From Mesorhizobium plurifarium (lineage in GTDB: Bacteria > Pseudomonadota > Alphaproteobacteria > Rhizobiales > Rhizobiaceae), in NCBI GenBank assembly GCA_000824785.1, contig CCNB01000004.1, positions 380,157-444,156 on the forward strand: 64,000 nt of DNA, in the 5' to 3' direction. A program made the translations under genes and the position numbers. The number at the start of each line of letters is the position of its first letter. Positions within the stretch are counted from its first letter, which is position 1. Under the pieces are notes generated by a model. That model worked only from the letters and a program-made list of their open reading frames with translations, ran no database searches and had not been told where the DNA came from. Positions 41,723 to 50,719 of the stretch are shown piece by piece.

Positions 41723-42181
41723 ATGGTGAAACGGACGAGCCATCAAAGTGCGGATTGCCTCATCGCCCGGCCGCTCGACGCGATCGGCGACTGGTGGTCG
41801 CTGCTCATCGTGCGCGACGCCTTCGACGGCATGCGGCGCTTCGGCGAATTCCAGAAGAGCTTGGGCGTGGCCAAGAACATCCTGTCGGCGCGCCTGCGCA
41901 ATCTGATTGCGCATGGCATCCTCGAGACCGTTCCGGCTGAAGACGGCAGCGCGCATCATGAATATGTGCTGACCGAAAAAGGCCGTGGCCTGTTCTATGT
42001 CCTGGTCGCCCTGCGCCAGTGGGGCGAGACCTATTTCTCCGGGCCGGGCGAGCCCTACACCTTCATGGTCGACACCCGGACCGGCAGGCCGATCCGCCGC
42101 CTGGAAGTGCATGCGGAGGACGGTCGCCTGCTGGCGCCGGGCGAAACGCGGCTCGCCGATTTCCGCCAGCAGCCGGAATAA
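41723..42181 (+). CDS. HxlR-family winged-helix transcriptional regulator
   Basis: A 152-residue regulator. The HxlR signature appears as 'ARPLDAIGDWWSLLIVRDAFDGMRRFGEFQ' (about 15-45), then 'GVAKNILSARLRNLIAHGIL' and 'EYVLTEKGRGLFYVLVAL'. A single cysteine (C11) precedes the winged helix, as in redox- or electrophile-sensing members. It is transcribed divergently from an MFS exporter gene, with two 17-bp palindromic sites between them, a typical repressor-exporter arrangement. About 45 C-terminal residues extend past the core domain and contain 'MVDTRTGRPIRRLEV'. Confidence 0.9.
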   Translation: MVKRTSHQSADCLIARPLDAIGDWWSLLIVRDAFDGMRRFGEFQKSLGVAKNILSARLRNLIAHGILETVPAEDGSAHHEYVLTEKGRGLFYVLVALRQWGETYFSGPGEPYTFMVDTRTGRPIRRLEVHAEDGRLLAPGETRLADFRQQPE

Positions 42182-42274
42182 CCGATCGGTCCGCCGGTCC
42201 TGCTGGCAGAATCGATTTCCGGTCGACTGCCCGTGGAATCGGCTATCGTCATCTCAAAACGTGGGAGTTTGCCG

Positions 42275-43318
<1,044 letters not shown>

Positions 43319-43437
43319 CAATCCGGAAAAAAATCTGCGCGAGCGCTTTACAACCGGTGCCAAACGTTACACAATCATAAGTAGATAAAATAAACCAAAC
43401 ACGCATAGATTGCATACATTTGTGACTGAGACCGGAA

Positions 43438-44019
43438 ATGAGACTGTTTCTGCTCTGTCTTTTGTTGCTGTGGCCTGCGCTCAGTGCCCGGGCGCAAGAC
43501 AGTGGAGTCGCTGATGGTATCCAAGCGCTACATCAGGGCGACTCAGCTCCTAAAGAAGCCGGGGCAGCAAAGGAATCCACTCTGCGGTTCGAGGATTTTC
43601 CAGCGAAAATTTTTCAAAGGAAGGCTGCAAAGAACATCCAAATTCACCCCAACGATTCCTGGGCGCGGGCGGTTAAGCCGGATATTCGCGAAGCACTGAA
43701 GCGCGGCGCTAATTTCGCGGGCCACTTCTCTGTTGTCTTGGTCAATTGCGGCAATGCTTGCATCGCAGCACGCATGATTGATTTGCGCACCGGTCAGCTC
43801 TTCTGGATCCCCGGGGGCTACCAGTTGGATTTGGAGTACTATCTGAGGAGTCGGCTGATGAGGGTTGCCTGGGCGGAGCCCTCCGAAAATCCGGTGTGCA
43901 TACGCCAGGATTTTGAGTGGACGGGGCGCAAGTTCGTCAAGCGCTACGAGGATCGCGAAAACGTCGCCGATACCTCAGACTGCCCTCGTTTGGCGTACAT
44001 AGGCAAGCCGCCTCGGTGA
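43438..44019 (+). CDS. Secreted protein of unknown function, atypical composition
   Basis: A 193-residue protein with a clear signal peptide (about 1-19, 'LLLLWPALSARA-QD'). The mature part contains 'IHPNDSWARAVKPDI', 'GANFAGHFSVVLVNCGNACIAARMIDL' and four cysteines that could form two disulfides. I recognise no enzyme motif. The gene is visibly less GC-rich than its neighbours (codons such as ATT, TTG, AAA, GAT are common) and follows an A/T-rich 119-bp gap, which suggests acquisition by transfer. It is convergent with the EamA transporter gene, 15 bp apart. Confidence 0.65.
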   Translation: MRLFLLCLLLLWPALSARAQDSGVADGIQALHQGDSAPKEAGAAKESTLRFEDFPAKIFQRKAAKNIQIHPNDSWARAVKPDIREALKRGANFAGHFSVVLVNCGNACIAARMIDLRTGQLFWIPGGYQLDLEYYLRSRLMRVAWAEPSENPVCIRQDFEWTGRKFVKRYEDRENVADTSDCPRLAYIGKPPR

Positions 44020-44034
44020 ACTCGGCCGAGGCGC

Positions 44035-44898
44035 TCACCGCGCGAACTTCTTCGCCCCGAACACGCAGGCCACGACGCCAAGCGTGACGACCACCATCAT
44101 CGGGCTGACCTTTTCGTGCAGCAGGCTCGCCGCCAGCGCCAGGCCGAAGAAGGGCTGCAGCAGTTGCAGTTGTCCGACGGCGGCGATGCCGCCTTGCGCC
44201 AGGCCGCGATACCAGAACACGAAGCCGATCAGCATGCTGAACAGCGAGACATAGCCAAGGCCGATCCAGGCGCTCGAGCCGATGGCCGCGAAGGATGGCG
44301 GCAGCGTCGCGACGCTCAGCGCCAGCATGACCGGCAGCGACAGCGCCAGCGCCCAGCAGATCACCTGCCAGCCGCCGAGCTTGCGCGACAGCTTGGCGCC
44401 TTCGGCATAGCCCAGCCCGCAGACGATGATGGCGCCAAGCATCAGGCCGTCGCCGACCGGCGACGCGGTCACGCCTTGCGCCAGGGCAAAGCCGGCGACC
44501 AGAGCGCTGCCCAGGCAGGAGAACAGCCAGAAGGCAGGGCGCGGACGGTCGCCGCCGCGCAGCACGCCGAAGATCGCGGTCGCCAGCGGCAGCAGGCCGA
44601 CAAAGATGATCGAATGCGCCGAAGTGACATGCTTCAGCGCCAGCGCCGTCAGCAACGGGAAGCCGACCACGACACCCATTGCGACGACGACGAGCGAGAC
44701 CAGGTCGCTGCGCTCCGGACGCTTCTCGCGGAACAGCAAAAGCATCGCAATCCCGAGCAGGCCGGCGATCGCCGCCCTGGCCGCCGTCAGGAAGGTCGGG
44801 TCGAAATCCATCACCGCCACCCGCGTCGCCGGCAGCGATCCGCTGAAGATCAGCACCCCGATGAAGCCGCTGAGCCAGCCGTCGAAACTCTTTTCCAT
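44035..44898 (-). CDS. EamA-domain (DMT family) transporter
   Basis: A 287-residue protein with about 10 hydrophobic segments in two EamA repeats. The first ends around 'VLRGGDRPRP' and the second contains 'GYVSLFSMLIGFVFWYRGLAQGG' and 'LQLLQPFFGLALAASLLHE', a typical DMT ending. It probably exports amino acids or related metabolites. Three in-frame ATGs exist. I chose 44898 because only it has a ribosome-binding site (CGGAGC); 44937 and 44988 would run into the divergent promoter. A MocR-type regulator is divergently encoded. Confidence 0.85.
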   Translation of the reverse strand: MEKSFDGWLSGFIGVLIFSGSLPATRVAVMDFDPTFLTAARAAIAGLLGIAMLLLFREKRPERSDLVSLVVVAMGVVVGFPLLTALALKHVTSAHSIIFVGLLPLATAIFGVLRGGDRPRPAFWLFSCLGSALVAGFALAQGVTASPVGDGLMLGAIIVCGLGYAEGAKLSRKLGGWQVICWALALSLPVMLALSVATLPPSFAAIGSSAWIGLGYVSLFSMLIGFVFWYRGLAQGGIAAVGQLQLLQPFFGLALAASLLHEKVSPMMVVVTLGVVACVFGAKKFAR

Positions 44899-44949
44899 GA
44901 TCTGCTCCGTTTGCGCTTCCGTACCGGCGCGGGCCATGGTGTTGCCAGA

Positions 44950-44980
44950 TACAATGAGGTACAATTCTACAAAACTGTAA
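44950..44980. promoter_or_regulatory. TACAAT direct repeats in the EamA-mocR divergent promoter
   Basis: TACAAT at 44950-44955, TACAAT at 44960-44965 and TACAAA at 44968-44973, followed by CTGTAA. Directly repeated half-sites spaced about one helical turn are typical of MocR/PdxR-type operators, and the site lies between the two divergent genes. Confidence 0.45.
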
Positions 44981-45000
44981 TGGCCCACAGGGAAGTACAG

Positions 45001-46419
45001 ATGGACACATCAGGCCCAAATGCCGGTGGCTCCACGCTCGTCGAAACCGTCATGGCGGCAATCCGCCAGCGCATCGCGGCGCGCGCGCTGACGCCCGGAG
45101 CCCGCCTGCCGTCGATACGAGCCATGGCCAAATCCATGCAGGTGTCGAAGTCGACCGTCGTCGAGGCCTATGAGCGCCTCGCGGCGGAAGGCACGATCCG
45201 TTCGCGGCCCGGCTCGGGTTTCTACGCTGCCGGCCAGCTTGCGCCACTATCACTAGCCGAGATCGGTCCTCGGCTCGACCGCGCCGTCGACCCGCTTTGG
45301 GTGTCGAGGCAGTCGCTCGAAGCGGGCGAGGACATGCTGAAACCCGGCTGCGGCTGGCTGCCGGCGTCCTGGATGCCGCAGGCCGCCTTGCGCCGGGCGC
45401 TGCGCACCGCCGCCCGTGCCGACGACGTGACGCTTGCCGATTACGGCACGCCGCTTGGCCTGCCGCCGCTGCGCCAATTGCTGGCGCGGCGCATGGCCGG
45501 GCATGGCGTCGAGGCCTCGCCCGACCAGATCATGCTGACCGATTGCGGCACCCAGGCCATCGACCTTTTGTGCCGCTTCCTGATCGAGCCCGGCGATGCG
45601 GTCCTGGTCGACGATCCCTGCTATTTCAACTTCCATGCGCTGCTGCGCGCCCACCAGGCCAAGGTGGTCGGCGTGCCTTACACGCCCTCGGGTCCGGACA
45701 TCGAGCTTTTTGCCGAGGCGCTCGCCGAGCACCGGCCGCGCCTCTACATCACCAATTCCGGCATCCACAACCCGACCGGCGCGATCCTGTCGCCGGTCAC
45801 CGCGCATCGGCTTCTGAAGCTCGCTGACCAGGCGGACCTCACCATCGTCGAGGACGATATCTTTGCAGACTTCGAGCACAGCCCCGCCCCGAGGCTCGCG
45901 GCTTTCGACGGGCTGCAGCGCGTCGTCCAGATCGGCTCCTTCTCAAAGACGCTGTCGGCCTCGGTGCGCTGCGGCTTCATCGCGGCGCCGACGGACTGGA
46001 TGGAAGGCCTGACCGACCTCAAGATCGCCACGACATTCGGCGGCACCCGGCTGTCCGCCGAACTGGTGCTGACCCTGTTGAAGGACGGCAGCTACCGCAA
46101 GCATGTCGAGCAGTTGCGCACCCGCCTGTCGCGCGCCATGGCAGAGACCGCCGGCCGGCTGAAGGCGATGGGCATCGTGCCCTGGATCGACCAGTCCGCC
46201 GGCATGTTCCTCTGGTGTCGCCTGCCCGACGGCATCGACGCGGCGGAAGTCGCGCGCCATGCGCTGTCGGCCAATGTCGTGCTGGCGCCCGGCAACGCCT
46301 TCAGCCTTTCGCACACCGCCGGCCGCTTCATGCGCTTCAACGTCGCGCAATGCTCCGACGAGCGTATTTTCACCGTGTTGGAAAGAGCGGTCGCAGCGTC
46401 CCGCCGCAAGACGGCGTAG
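45001..46419 (+). CDS. MocR-family transcriptional regulator (GntR HTH plus aminotransferase domain)
   Basis: A 472-residue fusion regulator. The N-terminal winged helix (about 10-75) carries 'LPSIRAMAKSMQVSKSTVVEAYERL'. The rest is a class I aminotransferase-like domain with the PLP lysine K316 (IGSFSKTLSASVRCG), an aspartate pair in 'TIVEDDIFADF', and 'NSGIHNPTG' at about 252-260. PLP-binding MocR proteins often control a divergent transporter or a PLP/amino-acid pathway. Here the EamA transporter is divergent with direct repeats between. The ATG at 45001 is preceded by GGGAAG; an in-frame ATG at 44980 falls in the presumed operator. Confidence 0.88.
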   Translation: MDTSGPNAGGSTLVETVMAAIRQRIAARALTPGARLPSIRAMAKSMQVSKSTVVEAYERLAAEGTIRSRPGSGFYAAGQLAPLSLAEIGPRLDRAVDPLWVSRQSLEAGEDMLKPGCGWLPASWMPQAALRRALRTAARADDVTLADYGTPLGLPPLRQLLARRMAGHGVEASPDQIMLTDCGTQAIDLLCRFLIEPGDAVLVDDPCYFNFHALLRAHQAKVVGVPYTPSGPDIELFAEALAEHRPRLYITNSGIHNPTGAILSPVTAHRLLKLADQADLTIVEDDIFADFEHSPAPRLAAFDGLQRVVQIGSFSKTLSASVRCGFIAAPTDWMEGLTDLKIATTFGGTRLSAELVLTLLKDGSYRKHVEQLRTRLSRAMAETAGRLKAMGIVPWIDQSAGMFLWCRLPDGIDAAEVARHALSANVVLAPGNAFSLSHTAGRFMRFNVAQCSDERIFTVLERAVAASRRKTA

Positions 46420-46543
46420 TGCGACCGCCGGTTGCCCTATCGGGCTTTGGCTGGTAGGGAACCGCCAACAGCCATGCCAGCGGGCATGCGCACCGTCATC
46501 GGGACCGACAGCCATGGGATCCAGCAAGTCAGCAGACAAGTAA

Positions 46544-46570
46544 GCCGCAACAGCGCTTCGTTGTTGCGGC
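46544..46570 (+). terminator. Strong hairpin downstream of the mocR-type gene
   Basis: GCCGCAACA, nine-base loop, TGTTGCGGC: a perfect 9-bp stem 125 bp after the regulator stop. A run of five T begins 12 bp after the stem (46582), so termination is possible but not textbook. Confidence 0.45.
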
Positions 46571-46593
46571 AGTCTGTCCCGTTTTTCTCGTGA

Positions 46594-46637
46594 GCAATTC
46601 CAGGAAAAGTGTAAAGCGGTTTTCCGTCCGGAATTGC
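46594..46637. repeat. Palindromic intergenic repeat (GCAATTCC...GGAATTGC)
   Basis: Outer arms GCAATTCC/GGAATTGC enclose inner arms GGAAAA/TTTTCC over 44 bp. This form (AATTCC-GGAAAA-...-TTTTCC-GTCC-GGAATTG) matches, from memory, a short palindrome found many times in Mesorhizobium intergenic DNA. It lies between the mocR-type and cmlA-like genes, about 60 bp before the latter. Confidence 0.6.
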
Positions 46638-46696
46638 GTCAGAGAAGACTGAGCCAGGTCGCCGCCAAATCTCACCATTTGCGCGGATTTTTCCTC

Positions 46697-47908
46697 ATGT
46701 CCTCTCTGAACCAGCCGACATGGCCCTTGTCCATGCCAGCAGTCTTGCTGCTTTTGTCTCCCTTCGACGTCCTGGCCTCCCTCGCCATGGATATCTACTT
46801 GCCCGTCGTGCCGATCATGCCAGGCGCGCTCGGCACTTCGCCGGCCGTGGTGCAGCTAACGCTCAGCCTCTACATGATCTGTCTTGGCGTCGGCCAACTT
46901 GTGTTCGGGCCGATCTCCGACAGGATCGGCCGGCGCCCGGTGCTGATCGGCGGGGCGCTCTCGTTCATGGCTGCCTCCTTCCTGCTCGCCGTCACGTCGG
47001 TTGCACCGGCCTTCCTTCCCCTTCGCATCGCGCAGGCCCTGGGCGCCTCGGCCATGCTCGTCGCGGTCTTCGCCACCGTCCGCGACGTCTATGCGCAAAG
47101 ATCGGAAGGCGCCGTCATCTACGGCACGCTCGGCTCGCTGCTCTCCTTCGTGCCGGCGCTGGGACCGATTGCCGGCGCCTTGATCGTCAATAGCTTCGGC
47201 TGGCGGGCTATCTTCGTCACGCTCGGCATCCTGGCCGCAGTGGGGACGCTCAACGCCTGGCCGAGATGGCGCGAAACGCGTCCGCTGGTCGATGGAGCTG
47301 GCCGGATTGGTCTCGGGCCGATCCTGCGCAGCTTCGCCTTCTGGACCTACACGCTGGCCTTCGCCACCGCCATGGGCTCGTTCTTCGTGTTCTTTTCGAC
47401 GGCACCCAGGGTGCTCATCGGCAAGGCCGGCTTCTCGCAGTTCGGCTTCAGCCTGGCCTTCGCCAGCGCTGCATTGGCGATGATTATCACCGCACGCTTC
47501 GCAAAGAGCTTCGTCGCGCGCTGGGGCATCGAAGGCAGCGTCAGGCGCGGCATGGCGATGCTGCTTGTCGGCGCGGCCCTGCTGGCCGCCGGCCAATCAT
47601 TGGCCGAGCCGTCCTTCGTGAGCTTCGTCATGCCGATGTGGGTCATCGCCATCGGCATCGTGCTGACCGCTTCAGTCACCGCCAATGGCGCGCTGGAACA
47701 GTTCGGCGAGACCGCCGGCACGGCCGTCGCGCTCTATTTCTGCGCCCAGAGCGTGATCGTTTCGACGGCGGGAACGCTGTTCGTCATCATCCTGGGCGGC
47801 GACACGGCATGGCCGCTGGCCGGCTTCGCCGCAAGCTTCGCAGTCGTCACGTTGCTCGCTGTGTGGCGGTTGAACAGCAACGTCTCCGAAAAACCATTGA
47901 ATAGCTAA
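46697..47908 (+). CDS. CmlA/FloR-family chloramphenicol-type MFS exporter
   Basis: A 403-residue carrier of about 12 membrane segments closely patterned on CmlA/FloR (about 404-419 residues). Shared features are 'LLLLSPFDVLASLAMDIYLPVVPIMP' in TM1, 'GQLVFGPISDRIGRRPVL' with motif A, 'LLVAVFATVRDVYAQR'-like TM4, and 'AMGSFFVFFSTAPRVLIG' in TM7. The sequence lies among ordinary chromosomal genes with no integron or transposon nearby, so it looks like an intrinsic exporter. The ATG at 46697 lacks a clear ribosome-binding site. The open frame extends 21 codons upstream. Confidence 0.85.
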   Translation: MSSLNQPTWPLSMPAVLLLLSPFDVLASLAMDIYLPVVPIMPGALGTSPAVVQLTLSLYMICLGVGQLVFGPISDRIGRRPVLIGGALSFMAASFLLAVTSVAPAFLPLRIAQALGASAMLVAVFATVRDVYAQRSEGAVIYGTLGSLLSFVPALGPIAGALIVNSFGWRAIFVTLGILAAVGTLNAWPRWRETRPLVDGAGRIGLGPILRSFAFWTYTLAFATAMGSFFVFFSTAPRVLIGKAGFSQFGFSLAFASAALAMIITARFAKSFVARWGIEGSVRRGMAMLLVGAALLAAGQSLAEPSFVSFVMPMWVIAIGIVLTASVTANGALEQFGETAGTAVALYFCAQSVIVSTAGTLFVIILGGDTAWPLAGFAASFAVVTLLAVWRLNSNVSEKPLNS

Positions 47909-47919
47909 CCAGCGCCAAG

Positions 47920-48059
47920 AGACCGTTTCGAAACTCGCTCCTGTGAGTCAGCTGATGGTGTCTTCGAGAACCGGAGCGGAGCGTACTTTCAGTACGTGAG
48001 CACCGGAAGCGCAGAAGACGCCTTCAGATGGCCGCAGGAGTAGAGTTTCCAAACGGTCT
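47920..48059. repeat. 140-bp long imperfect palindrome with AGACCGTTT/AAACGGTCT ends
   Basis: The two halves are close reverse complements over 140 bp. Ends are AGACCGTTT and AAACGGTCT, inner blocks GTGTCTTC/GAAGACGC and CCGGAGC/GCACCGG, and the centre is GTACTTTCAGTAC at about 47983-47995. It fills the gap between the cmlA-like and maoC genes. Its right end forms the last two bases of the maoC stop codon (TAG on the minus strand). It has the form of a RIME- or MITE-like rhizobial intergenic element. Confidence 0.75.
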
Positions 48060-48555
48060 AGGAGCTGGCCCGCTTGCGGCGCTCGTACATCATCACCAGC
48101 GTCTCGGCGGTCAGCGCCGGCTTCTGCTCGCCCTCGATCTCGACGGTGTTGGCCGCCTTCATCAGATACTGGCCGGGGCCGAGATCTTCCATGGAAAGCA
48201 GCGTTGTGCGCAGTCGGATGCGCGCACCGGCCTTGACCGGCGCCAGGAAGCGTACCTTGTCGAAGCCGTAGTTGAAGGCGGCCTGGGTGTTCTCCGGCAC
48301 GATGCCCATCTCCAGCGCCAGCGCGCCGATGATCGACAAGGTCAGATAGCCATGCGCGATCGTGGTGCGGAAGGGGCTCTGCCGCTTCGCCCGCTCGGGA
48401 TCGACATGGATCCACTGATGGTCGCCCGTGCATTCGGCGAACTGGTCGATGCGCTGCTGGTCGACCGTCGTCCAGTCCGACACGCCGAGCTCCTGCCCGG
48501 ACATCGTGCGCAGCTGTTCGAAGGTCGGCGGCGTTCTCGGCCGTGTTTCCGTCAT
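48058..48555 (-). CDS. MaoC-family dehydratase
   Basis: A 165-residue hot-dog-fold protein. The R-hydratase active-site segment is seen as 'FAECTGDHQWIHVDPERA' (Asp44-x4-His49 type) followed by 'TIAHGYLTLSII', the common MaoC pattern. It probably hydrates an enoyl-CoA or dehydrates a 3-hydroxyacyl-CoA. A phasin gene lies upstream in the same direction, so a link to polyhydroxyalkanoate metabolism is possible but not shown. The stop codon is shared with the end of a long palindromic element, so the element may have trimmed or replaced the original 3' end. Confidence 0.87.
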   Translation of the reverse strand: MTETRPRTPPTFEQLRTMSGQELGVSDWTTVDQQRIDQFAECTGDHQWIHVDPERAKRQSPFRTTIAHGYLTLSIIGALALEMGIVPENTQAAFNYGFDKVRFLAPVKAGARIRLRTTLLSMEDLGPGQYLMKAANTVEIEGEQKPALTAETLVMMYERRKRASS

Positions 48556-48734
48556 TCCGGCTTTCCCATCACTCTTGCCTGTCTCCCGACCATGAAGCGG
48601 CGGCCTCTGTCAATTCGCCGCCCCGCGATTTTCGCCGGTAGGGTTGATGCGTTCACGGCAAGCCGAGAACGCTCGGGCGCCTGTGCCGGTTGCATCGCAT
48701 GTCGGTCTATGATGGGCCCGAAACGCAGGACAGC

Positions 48735-49163
48735 CTATTTCTTTTCGTAACCGGCGCGGATTTCCGCCATCGCATCCCTGATGCGGTCGCGCAGGATCTC
48801 GACCGATTCGGTGCTGGATTTGCGCACAAGGTCAGCCACTTCGCTGGCATTCTTCAGCGTCGTCTCGAACGACCTGCGGGCAAATTCGGCCTGCTTGCCC
48901 ATCAATTCCTGCGGGTTGCCGGGCGCCTGGTAGTTCTGCGCCATCCGCGTGACCTCGTTGATGGCATTCTGCACCATCTCATGCTGCCTCGCCAGCACCG
49001 AGGTGGCGCCGGCAGCACTTGCCCTCGCTGACTTTTCCAACGCTTCGAGGTTCTTGCGATGATGATCCAGGATCGCCTGGACATCGACATTCGGCAGCTT
49101 GAGGTCGCGGCCGAACCTGCTGAACATGTCGAGGAACGAGTCGGATTCCGGTTGTTTTGCCAT
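48735..49163 (-). CDS. Phasin-family protein
   Basis: A 142-residue, strongly helical and charged protein without cysteines or membrane segments. It contains the phasin-type stretch 'LDHHRKNLEALEKSARASAAGATSVLARQHEMVQ' (about 33-66) and a C-terminal helix 'VADLVRKSSTESVEILRDRI'. Phasins coat polyhydroxyalkanoate granules and are abundant in rhizobia. A good ribosome-binding site (GGGAGG) precedes the ATG. The DUF445 gene lies 66 bp upstream in the same direction. Confidence 0.82.
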   Translation of the reverse strand: MAKQPESDSFLDMFSRFGRDLKLPNVDVQAILDHHRKNLEALEKSARASAAGATSVLARQHEMVQNAINEVTRMAQNYQAPGNPQELMGKQAEFARRSFETTLKNASEVADLVRKSSTESVEILRDRIRDAMAEIRAGYEKK

Positions 49164-49229
49164 GCCCTGCCTCCCGTTTTGCCGCCTTTGCGGCGTGCCA
49201 GAAGGAGAATAGTGCCAGTTGGGCCGGCG

Positions 49230-50525
49230 TCAATTGACGAGAAGCAGCCGCTCGGCCGTGTAGAGCGCCAGGCCGGCAAGGCCGCCGATGATCATGCCGT
49301 TGAAGCGGATATATTGCAGGTCCTTGCCGATATTCGTCTCGATCAGCCGCGTCAGTTGCGCCAGGTCCCAGCGCTTGACCTGGTCGGCGATGAATGTCGA
49401 CACCCCGCTCTTCTGGCTTTCCACGAACGATGACAGCGCGACGACAAAGCCCTGGTTCATGTCGGCCCTGATCTGCGCGTCGTCGGCCAGATGCCTGCCG
49501 ATCTCGACGAACATGTTGGCGAGATGCTCGCGGATCGTCGACTTCTCCGCATTGGCGTCCTGCTCGATGAACAGGCGCAGGCTCGTCCACGCGTCGCCGG
49601 CCAGTGCCCTCACCTCCGGGCGGCCGAGAAAATCGCGCTTCAACGCCTCGGCGCGCCTTGCATATTGCTTCGAGGTCCTGAGCCGCTCGATGAAGCCGAG
49701 CGCGAAACGGTCGAATTCGGCGCGCATCGGGTGATCGGGATCGGCCCGCACTTCATCGAGCAGCGAGCCCGCCGAGGCGACGATCTTCTTCAAGAGATAG
49801 GCATCGGTGCGAAACAGGTTGAACAGCGACGGCAATTCCTCGCGGATCTTTTCGCGCATCGTCGCCAGCGCCTGCTCATCGTTGAGGAAGCGCCCGACGA
49901 CCCGGATGAATTCATCGAAGAGCTTCTGGTGGCGACGATCGTCGGTCAGCGCCGACAAAAGATCCGCCGCGAGCGGCGCCAGCGGCACCTTTTCGATCTG
50001 CTCCAGCATGCGGCTGGTGACGAAATCGCGCAGGCCGGATTGCTCCACCGCCGTCAGCGTCTGCGGCACCAGCCGCGCGACGAACCGCGACAGGCCGGCG
50101 GCGCGCTCGGCATCGGCAAGCCAGTCGGCGACCAGGGCGGCGAAGTCCACCTCTGCAAGCTTTTCGCGCACCGGTTCCGGCGCCAGGAAATTGGCCTCGA
50201 TGAAGCGGCCGAGATTGTCGGCGATGCGGTGCTGGTTCTCCGGGATGATGGCGGTGTGCGGGATCGGGAGTCCCAGCGGCCGCCTGAACAGCGCCACCAC
50301 GGCATACCAGTCGGCGATGCCGCCGATGGTCGCCGCTTCGGCGAAGGCCGCGACGAAGCCGAGCCACGGATGGGTAGCCTCGAAGGATTTCGCCAGCGCG
50401 AAGACGAGGATGCAGAGCGCGAGCGCCGCGGCGGCGATGAACTTGGTCCGCCGCAATGCCGCGAGCTTCGCCTTGGCATCGGCGTCGAATCGAACCGGCG
50501 CTAGAGCCGGGGCTGATTGAGACAT
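49230..50525 (-). CDS. DUF445-family membrane-associated protein
   Basis: A 431-residue protein. An N-terminal membrane segment (about 28-48) and the DUF445 hallmark 'EAATIGGIADWYAVVALFRRPLG' with 'IPHTAIIPENQHRIADNLG' are followed by a long helical domain and a final hydrophobic segment ('GMIIGGLAGLALYTAERLLL'). The family resembles YjiN; its role is unknown. The ATG with AGGAAA upstream is preferred over a GTG eight codons earlier. It is divergent from rirA, sharing a 194-bp upstream region that contains an iron-responsive operator. Confidence 0.85.
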   Translation of the reverse strand: MSQSAPALAPVRFDADAKAKLAALRRTKFIAAAALALCILVFALAKSFEATHPWLGFVAAFAEAATIGGIADWYAVVALFRRPLGLPIPHTAIIPENQHRIADNLGRFIEANFLAPEPVREKLAEVDFAALVADWLADAERAAGLSRFVARLVPQTLTAVEQSGLRDFVTSRMLEQIEKVPLAPLAADLLSALTDDRRHQKLFDEFIRVVGRFLNDEQALATMREKIREELPSLFNLFRTDAYLLKKIVASAGSLLDEVRADPDHPMRAEFDRFALGFIERLRTSKQYARRAEALKRDFLGRPEVRALAGDAWTSLRLFIEQDANAEKSTIREHLANMFVEIGRHLADDAQIRADMNQGFVVALSSFVESQKSGVSTFIADQVKRWDLAQLTRLIETNIGKDLQYIRFNGMIIGGLAGLALYTAERLLLVN

Positions 50526-50626
50526 GAAAAGGCCGTTTCCTGTTGACACCTGCCTCTATCTAGTGCCTGCGCCCGCGAAACGCTCGCCCGAAGCGAACGG
50601 GCCATCGGGGCCGCTGCACAAAAAGT

Positions 50627-50641
50627 TGACACGATTATTCA
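50627..50641 (+). promoter_or_regulatory. Iron-responsive operator (IRO box, TGA-N9-TCA) upstream of rirA
   Basis: TGACACGATTATTCA, a perfect TGA-N9-TCA match to the RirA-linked IRO motif, centred about 85 bp before the rirA ATG. It overlaps a TTGACA hexamer at 50626-50631. It differs at only three positions from the box between hmuP and hmuR, suggesting autoregulation of rirA. Confidence 0.7.
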
Positions 50642-50719
50642 TCTATGTACCGGTCCAGTCTGGAATTGTTCCAAACTATGGGCCATATTTGGCTCAAGCT
50701 AATATTTCGCGAGGATACC

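Noticed and set aside
46473..46592. 39-codon open frame upstream of the cmlA-like exporter, as a possible regulatory leader peptide
   Set aside because: It has no ribosome-binding site, runs through an unrelated hairpin and ends about 100 bp before the exporter start, unlike known attenuation leaders.
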